This document shows, in pieces, positions 58,638 to 64,000 of a DNA stretch of 64,000 nucleotides (positions are counted from its first letter, which is position 1; each line of letters starts with the position of its first letter). The notes under the pieces were generated by a model that was not told the DNA's origin, ran no database searches, and saw only the letters and a program-made list of their open reading frames with translations. This DNA is from Amycolatopsis vancoresmycina (lineage in GTDB: Bacteria > Actinomycetota > Actinomycetes > Mycobacteriales > Pseudonocardiaceae), in contig NZ_JNYY01000004.1 of NCBI RefSeq assembly GCF_000716785.1, positions 396,052 to 460,051 of the forward strand, in the 5' to 3' direction. The position numbers and the translations under genes are program-made.

Positions 58638-61589
58638 TCAGCCGGCGCGCACCTCCAGTGTCGAGCCCGTGCGGGACTTGCGGACCCGCAGCCGGGTCGG
58701 GATGCGCTGCCGCAGCTCCTCGACGTGCGACACCAGCCCGACCACCCGGCCGCCGGCCCGCAGCTCGTCGAGGATGTTCATCACGACGTCGAGCGTTTCG
58801 GCGTCCAGCGTGCCGAAGCCCTCGTCGACGAACAGGGTGTCCAGCAGCGCGCCGCCGGTCTCCCCCGCCACGACGTCGGCCAGCCCCAGCGCGAGGGCCA
58901 GCGACGCGAGGAACGACTCGCCGCCGGACAGCGTCTTCGCCGGGCGGATGGTGCCCGAGTAGTCGTCCAGGACGTCGATGCCGAGCCCGCCGCGGGTGCC
59001 GCGCGCCCCGGCCGCGTCCGAGTGCACGAAGGAGTAGCGGCCCTGGCTCATCGTGCGCAGCCGGTGTGTGGCGGCGACGGCGACTTCTTCCAGCCGGGCC
59101 GCCAGCACGTACGAGCGCAGTGACATCTTGCGGCTGTTCTGCCCGCGCCCGTTGACGACCTCCGCGAGCGCCCGCAGCTCGGCGTACTCCGCCTCGGCCG
59201 GCGCGAGCCCGGCGAGCGTCTCACGCAGGCGTGCTGCCAGCCGGGTCAGTTCCTCGTGCTGCGCGGTGGCCACCCGCAGCGCCGCGTACGCGGAATCGGC
59301 GCGCGCCCGGGCCAGCTGGGCCGCGTCGGCCGCGCGTCCGACGTCCGCGACGTCGTCCGGCGAGATCCCGAACAGGTCCGGCTCGGCGAGCAGGGCCCGC
59401 GCGCCGGCGGCGGCCGCCTCGGCCTCGGCGATGCCCTGTTCGAGCTTCTCGATCTGCTCGTCCGGCAGCATCGCGGCCCTGGCCTTCTTCAGCGACGTGA
59501 ACCCCTTCGCCGCAACTGCCGCCTCGACCAGCGTTTTCTGCTGGGCGACCCGGTCACGGGCGCCCACGACCGCCGTCCGCGCCTCCGCGACGGCTTCCAG
59601 GGCCTCGGCCAGGCCGAGGAGGTGCGTCCGCCGCGCGCCGACGTCCGCGAACTCACCCCGGCCCGCCACCAGCCGTCGCTCGCGCTCGGCCAGCCGTTCT
59701 TCCAGCGCCCGGACGTCGGTCGCGGCTTCGGTCGCCGCCTGTTCGGCCCGGCGGAGACGTTCGGTTCGCGCTTCCAGGTCGCGCTCCAGCAGGACGACCT
59801 GTTGTCCCAGTTTGGCCTTCGCGGCGGCCTGCCTTGTCAGCACGGCCACCGTTGCGCGGGCTTCGGCCAGCTCCGCGGTGATCGACTCGGCGGTGCGCCC
59901 GGCGAGCCGTTCGACCAGCCCGGCCAGCCGGGCCTTCGCCTCTTCCAGCGCGACGACGACCCGCTGGCGCACCGCGTCCGCCGCCTGTTCGGCCTCTTCG
60001 GCCGCGCGTTCCTCGGCCGGGTCGACCAGCTCGACGTCCCGGGTCGCCTTCGCCGGGTGCTCGGCCGACCCGCACACCGGGCACGGCGCGCCGTCGGGCA
60101 GCGCGGCGGCCAGCTCGGCCGCCATCCCGTCGAGCCGCCGCTCACGCAGGTCGAGCCGCCGCTGCCGGGCCGCCTGGTGCGCGTCGACGACCTCGCGCAG
60201 CTTCGCCTCGCCCCGCTGGACCTTCGCCTGGGCCTCGGGCAGCTCGGCCGCGTCCTTGGCGAAGGCCCGCACCTCGTCGACCTTCGCCTTGGCGCCGTCG
60301 AGCTTCGCTTCGGCTTCGGCCGCTTCGAGGGCGTCCGCGCGGAGTTTCGCCAGCTGGCCGGGGAACGCGGCCAGCTCGGCGGTCAGGGCTTCGGCCTGCT
60401 GTTGCGCTGTCACGGCGGCGAGCTTCCGGTCGTCCCGCCGCATGACGTCGAGCGCCTGCTGCTCGGCCTCGGCGACCAGCTCCGCGACCGCACCCGCCTC
60501 CTCGCGCGCGGCGGCCGCGCGCGCCTTGAGGTCGCCGGTCGCGCGCGTGCCGAACTCCCGCAGCCGGGCGCCGCGGGCCTTCTCCGCCTGCTCCGCCTCG
60601 GTCAGTTCGGCGGTCCGCCGGTCGAGCAGGTCCGCCTCGACGGCGACCCCGGCCGCCCGGCGGGCGGCCGCGACCTCCTGCGCCCACTCCGCGCGCTGCG
60701 GCGCCTGTTCGGTGATTTCGAGCAGGCGCAGGTGTGCGGTGCGGACGCGGCGGATCTTCTCGGCGCCCGCGCGTTCTTCCTGCAGGTACGCGTCCGCCCG
60801 CTGCGCGGCCGAGCGCGCCCGTTCCTCTTCCGCTGTCACCTGCGTGACGCGTTCCCGCGCCTCGGCGAGCACGGCGTCGACCCACTCGGGCACGTCCTGT
60901 TCGGGGACCTCCCGCTGCGCTTCCTGCGCGTACCGGGCCAGCAGCTCGCGCACGTCCCGCTGCCGCGTTTCCAGCTGACGGCCGCGCTCGGCACGCAGGT
61001 CGGCGAACCAGCGTTCGACGTCGGCGAAGCGCTCGGTGCCGAACAGCCGCTCCAGGAGCTTCTCGCGCTCGGCGGTGTCCGAGCGCAGGAAGCGGGCGAA
61101 CTCGCCCTGCGGCAGCAGCACCACCTGGAAGAACTGGGCCGCGGTCATGCCGAGCAGCCGCTCGACCGTGCGCGCGACCTCCTCGATCCGGATCAGCCCT
61201 TCCGGCGCGAGCCCGGCGGGCGCGGCGCCGATCCAGCTCAGCGACACCCGGGCCTGCTGGGTGGTCGTGCCCTCGCCGCGCCGCTTCGGCCGCTGGTACT
61301 CCGGGTTGCGCACGATCTTCAGCCGGTGCCGCTGCACGGTGAGCTCCAGCGCGACCTCGGTGACCTGGTCGGGCTCGGCGAGGTCGCAGCGCAGCCGCTT
61401 GGCTTCGTTGCGGGCGCCCGGGACCACGCCGAACAACGCGAACGCGATCGCGTCGAGCAGCGTCGTCTTGCCCGCGCCGGTTTCGCCGTGCAGGAGGAAG
61501 AGACCGTCGGCGCCGAGCACGTCGAAGTCGACCACTTCGCGTGCGCAGTACGGCCCGAAGGCTTCGACCTCCAGCCTGTGCAGCCTCAT
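58638..61589 (-). CDS. sbcC: Exonuclease SbcCD subunit C (SMC-like ATPase)
   Basis: 983 residues; ATG 61589 overlaps the sbcD stop (ATGA). Walker A His-Gly-Glu-Thr-Gly-Ala-Gly-Lys-Thr-Thr (about 35-44). Two long Ala/Glu/Arg-rich coiled-coil arms surround the zinc hook Cys-Pro-Val-Cys-Gly-Ser at the middle. The C-terminal Leu-Ser-Gly-Gly-Glu-Ser-Phe signature and Thr-Leu-Phe-Val-Asp-Glu-Gly-Phe Walker B complete the ABC head. With SbcD it cleaves hairpins and protein-blocked DNA ends during repair. Confidence 0.96.
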   Translation of the reverse strand: MRLHRLEVEAFGPYCAREVVDFDVLGADGLFLLHGETGAGKTTLLDAIAFALFGVVPGARNEAKRLRCDLAEPDQVTEVALELTVQRHRLKIVRNPEYQRPKRRGEGTTTQQARVSLSWIGAAPAGLAPEGLIRIEEVARTVERLLGMTAAQFFQVVLLPQGEFARFLRSDTAEREKLLERLFGTERFADVERWFADLRAERGRQLETRQRDVRELLARYAQEAQREVPEQDVPEWVDAVLAEARERVTQVTAEEERARSAAQRADAYLQEERAGAEKIRRVRTAHLRLLEITEQAPQRAEWAQEVAAARRAAGVAVEADLLDRRTAELTEAEQAEKARGARLREFGTRATGDLKARAAAAREEAGAVAELVAEAEQQALDVMRRDDRKLAAVTAQQQAEALTAELAAFPGQLAKLRADALEAAEAEAKLDGAKAKVDEVRAFAKDAAELPEAQAKVQRGEAKLREVVDAHQAARQRRLDLRERRLDGMAAELAAALPDGAPCPVCGSAEHPAKATRDVELVDPAEERAAEEAEQAADAVRQRVVVALEEAKARLAGLVERLAGRTAESITAELAEARATVAVLTRQAAAKAKLGQQVVLLERDLEARTERLRRAEQAATEAATDVRALEERLAERERRLVAGRGEFADVGARRTHLLGLAEALEAVAEARTAVVGARDRVAQQKTLVEAAVAAKGFTSLKKARAAMLPDEQIEKLEQGIAEAEAAAAGARALLAEPDLFGISPDDVADVGRAADAAQLARARADSAYAALRVATAQHEELTRLAARLRETLAGLAPAEAEYAELRALAEVVNGRGQNSRKMSLRSYVLAARLEEVAVAATHRLRTMSQGRYSFVHSDAAGARGTRGGLGIDVLDDYSGTIRPAKTLSGGESFLASLALALGLADVVAGETGGALLDTLFVDEGFGTLDAETLDVVMNILDELRAGGRVVGLVSHVEELRQRIPTRLRVRKSRTGSTLEVRAG

Positions 61590-62737
61590 TTCGCGAGGGC
61601 CCCCCGGTCGGCCGCTTCCAGGGCCTGGAACAGGAGCAGCTCTTCGCGCTCGGTCGGCGGGGCGCCTCGGCAGTCGTCGAGGAAGCTGCGCGAGACCTCG
61701 ATGTCGGACCGGCCGCGGACGGCCTCGGCGTAGCGCAGCGGGGCGCCGGCGTGGCCGCCCGCGGGCTCCCACTCCAGGTGCACCGCGTACGGGAACCGCT
61801 CGCGCAGCCGCCGCATCGCGTCCACCGGGCGCACCCGGTCGGTGACCGTGACCGAGAGGAAGTGGCCGAGGTGGACGTCGTGTTCCGGATTGGCGAGGAG
61901 GTCCTCGATCTCGCCTTCCAGGGTGGCGAGGGCTCGCGGAACGGGCAGCTCGTGCCGCCGGACCTCGCGCAGGCCGTGCTCGTCGAAGTCGACCAGCCAG
62001 ACGGATTTGCGTTGCCGCGCCTCGGAAAACGAGTACGCCAGCGGGCTGCCGGAGTAGCGCAGGTGCTCGGCGAGCGTCTGCGGGCCGTGGAGGTGGCCGA
62101 GTGCGACGTAGTCGACGCCGTCGAAGACCGAGCCCGGGACCTGCTCGACCCCGCCGACCGCGATGGTCCGTTCGCTGTCGGCCGGTTCGCCGCCGGTGAC
62201 GAACGCGTGCGCGAGCACCAGGGACCGCGCGCCCGGCCGGGTTTCGAGGTCCGCGCGGATCCGGCGCATGGCCTCGGTGAGCACGCCGGTGTGGCCGCGC
62301 GCCTCCGGCACGCCGAGGGCGTGCCGCGCGGGTTCCGGTTCCAGGTAAGGGATTCCGTAGACGGCGACCGAGCCGCCGGCGTCCTCGAACAGCACCGGTT
62401 CGGCCAGGCCGGCGACGGTGGTGCGCAGGTGCAGGCCGCCCGCCGCGGCGAACTCCGCGAAGGCGCCGAGGCGGGGCGCCGAGTCGTGGTTTCCCGGCGT
62501 GACGACCAGTTGCGCGCCCGCCGCGCGGATCCGGGCGACGGCTTTCGTGGCCACCCGCACGGCTTCGGCGGAGGGCACCGCGCGGTCGTAGATGTCCCCT
62601 GCCACCAGGACGGCGTCGATCGCCTCGCCGGCCACCAGGTCGGCGAGGTGCCCGAGCACCGCTTCTTGTTCCGCGAGCAGGTCGGCGCCGTGGAAGGTGC
62701 GGCCGACGTGCCAGTCGGAGGTGTGCAGGAATCTCAC
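61586..62737 (-). CDS. sbcD: Exonuclease SbcCD subunit D (Mre11-type nuclease)
   Basis: 383 residues from GTG 62737 (Arg-Phe-Leu-His-Thr-Ser-Asp-Trp-His). TACCTT 7 nt upstream and no ribosome site suggest a leaderless mRNA. Calcineurin-like metal ligands: Asp-x-His, Ala-Gly-Asp-Ile-Tyr-Asp, Gly-Asn-His-Asp, His-Ala-Phe-Val and Gly-His-Leu-His. It is the nuclease partner of SbcC, with which it is co-transcribed. Confidence 0.95.
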   Translation of the reverse strand: MRFLHTSDWHVGRTFHGADLLAEQEAVLGHLADLVAGEAIDAVLVAGDIYDRAVPSAEAVRVATKAVARIRAAGAQLVVTPGNHDSAPRLGAFAEFAAAGGLHLRTTVAGLAEPVLFEDAGGSVAVYGIPYLEPEPARHALGVPEARGHTGVLTEAMRRIRADLETRPGARSLVLAHAFVTGGEPADSERTIAVGGVEQVPGSVFDGVDYVALGHLHGPQTLAEHLRYSGSPLAYSFSEARQRKSVWLVDFDEHGLREVRRHELPVPRALATLEGEIEDLLANPEHDVHLGHFLSVTVTDRVRPVDAMRRLRERFPYAVHLEWEPAGGHAGAPLRYAEAVRGRSDIEVSRSFLDDCRGAPPTEREELLLFQALEAADRGALAK

Positions 62738-62954
62738 GCAGGCCAAGGTACGACCCGGCTCCGACGAAATCGCGCAGGCACGCCGCCGTCTCACTCGAAC
62801 GTGTGTACTAACCCGAGCGTGCCGGATCGGACACGCCCTGCCGCGAATCGATGTGTTCGCAGGTCAGCTACCCAGAGCGACGGTTCGGGTGCGGTTTTTG
62901 TCGGTGGTGTCCGCCATGATGTCTGCGAGCCGGAGTTCGGATGGAGGAGGCGAA

Positions 62955-63869
62955 ATGGCGACAGTGCTGACGACGGCGGCGATCGTGCTGGCGGTCCTGC
63001 TGCTGTTCGCCGTCGCGCTGTTGTGGCGGCTGTACCAGGACGGGATGCGCCGGGCGGACGCGGCGGCCCGGCTGGTGGCGGCCGAGCGGGCCAAGGCGGA
63101 CCAGCAGCAGCTGGCCCTGCGGCGCTACGAGGTCGCGTTCGCCTCGATCAGCGGGCGCGGCGAGCTGGGCGAGCAGGTGCTGGTCGAGACGGCGCGCGCA
63201 CTCGGGCTGCGCGAGGACCTGCACTTCACGCTGCAGACGGACCTGGGTGGCGGCGGCTCGGCGAAACCGGACATGGTGCTGCGCGTGGGCGGCGACCGCA
63301 CGGTCCCGGTGGACGCGAAGGCGAGCATGGCGACGTGGTCCGAGGCGGTGGAGACGGACGACCCGGACGAGCGCCTGGACGCGTTGCGCGCGCACGTGCG
63401 GCAGATCCGCTCACGCGCGGCGGAGCTGGCGGGCAAGGGCTACCAGCGCTGGGCGGACGCGATCTACGGAACGATCATGTTCGTCCCCTCGGACGCGGCG
63501 GTGGTCGCGGCGCTGGACACGGACCCGGAGCTGCTGCGCTGGCTGATCGACCGCCGGGTGTTCCTGTGCGGCCCGACGGGCTTCGGGGTACTGGCCTCGG
63601 CGGCGCTGTTCGCGGCGAGCGACCGCACGCTGGAGGCGGACGTGGAGCAGGTGCGAGCGGGAGCAGCGGCGGCCCACCGGGCGGCGGGTGGCGCGGTGGA
63701 GGCGTTGAACCTGACCAGCACGCATTTGCAGCGGTTCCTGTCGGCGCGGCGGCGGGAGCTGGAGGCGCTGGAGACGTTCCGGGCGACGGTGGCGCCGCTG
63801 ACCGAGGCGTCGGGGAGCCCGGCGGCTCTGCCTGCGGTGCGGAAGGGGGACGAACTGGCGGCGAGTTGA
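62955..63869 (+). CDS. rmuC: DNA recombination protein RmuC
   Basis: 304 residues; ATG 62955 with GGAGG 5 nt upstream. An N-terminal helix (about 5-27) anchors it to the membrane, followed by a short coiled coil, then the RmuC nuclease-like core Gly-Glu-Leu-Gly-Glu, Lys-Pro-Asp-Met-Val-Leu-Arg, Val-Pro-Val-Asp-Ala-Lys (PD-(D/E)xK-like), Phe-Val-Pro-Ser-Asp-Ala. It restrains rearrangements at inverted repeats and has been linked to recombination. Divergent from sbcD, so DNA-repair genes cluster here. Confidence 0.93.
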   Translation: MATVLTTAAIVLAVLLLFAVALLWRLYQDGMRRADAAARLVAAERAKADQQQLALRRYEVAFASISGRGELGEQVLVETARALGLREDLHFTLQTDLGGGGSAKPDMVLRVGGDRTVPVDAKASMATWSEAVETDDPDERLDALRAHVRQIRSRAAELAGKGYQRWADAIYGTIMFVPSDAAVVAALDTDPELLRWLIDRRVFLCGPTGFGVLASAALFAASDRTLEADVEQVRAGAAAAHRAAGGAVEALNLTSTHLQRFLSARRRELEALETFRATVAPLTEASGSPAALPAVRKGDELAAS

Positions 63870-63874
63870 GGACG

Positions 63875-64000
63875 GGCCGGGCTGGTCCGAGGCCGGGCTG
63901 GTCCGAGGCCAGGTTGGGCCGGGGCCAGGTTGGGCCGGGGCCAGGTTGGGCCGGGGCCAGGTTGGGCCGGGGCCAGGTTGGGCCGGGGCCAGGTTGGGCC
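63875..64000. repeat. 16-bp tandem repeats running off the window
   Basis: Two units GGCCGGGCTGGTCCGA (63875, 63891), then GGCCAGGTTGGGCCGG at 63907, 63923, 63939, 63955 and 63971, and a partial unit to 64000. The array begins 5 nt after the rmuC stop and its true length is unknown. Confidence 0.9.

Overview
The window is high-GC actinobacterial chromosome. Gene order and protein sequences point to the Pseudonocardiaceae, most likely an Amycolatopsis-like organism. This rests on a WhiB regulator, mycothiol synthesis (mshB), an LpqW-type lipoprotein, GTG/TTG starts, many apparently leaderless genes, and two blocks that follow the mycobacterial gene order (manA-SIS-Trm112-manB-DUF3499-metallopeptidase-whiB, and mshB with typA-lpqW). 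The genus is an inference.

Layout. 1-2.4 kb: the start of a secreted papain-like protease, an XRE regulator and a PIN/ribbon-helix-helix toxin-antitoxin pair with a palindromic operator. 2.4-9.8 kb: S-adenosylhomocysteinase (sahH), a large membrane protein with a degenerate lipase-like domain, a LAXTG sortase substrate, an amino-acid permease and a CDF metal transporter. 10-13.6 kb: a SARP/AfsR-type regulator, then a gene-free stretch with hairpins and a two-orientation 21-bp repeat. 13.6-23.9 kb: mannose metabolism (manA, manB), partner genes, a large glycosyltransferase, whiB and a site-2 protease. 23.9-31 kb: the mshB operon and an oligopeptide ABC transporter with fused ATPases and duplicated permeases. 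31-39.6 kb: its binding protein, lpqW-like gene, typA, a small Lys/Cys-rich gene behind an iron box, a YciI protein, and trpS behind a complete tryptophan attenuator. 39.6-45.7 kb: a two-component system divergent from a LolA/RseB-like gene and an ABC exporter, then two roadblock-like proteins. 45.7-49.9 kb: thiamine ABC transporter thiBPQ (transcribed leftward) under a TPP riboswitch, and a pterin dehydratase. 49.9-51.7 kb: two tiny membrane proteins and a HEPN/MNT cassette with a third gene.

51.7-55.9 kb is a lower-GC island. It is flanked by a perfect 18-bp direct repeat that includes the 3' end of ychF. It carries an overlapping HEPN + AAA-type ATPase pair and a decayed IS481-family transposase. 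This is the best candidate for an undescribed (defence or toxin-antitoxin) system. 55.9-64 kb: ychF, an Ada-AlkA fusion, DUF1737, sbcC, sbcD, rmuC, and a 16-bp tandem repeat running off the end.

Operons are tightly packed with 1-4 nt overlaps (ATGA, GTGA, TGATG). Regulation visible in the DNA includes a TPP riboswitch, a Trp-codon attenuator, an iron box, autoregulatory palindromes and OmpR-type direct repeats. No rRNA, tRNA or CRISPR array was recognised by eye.
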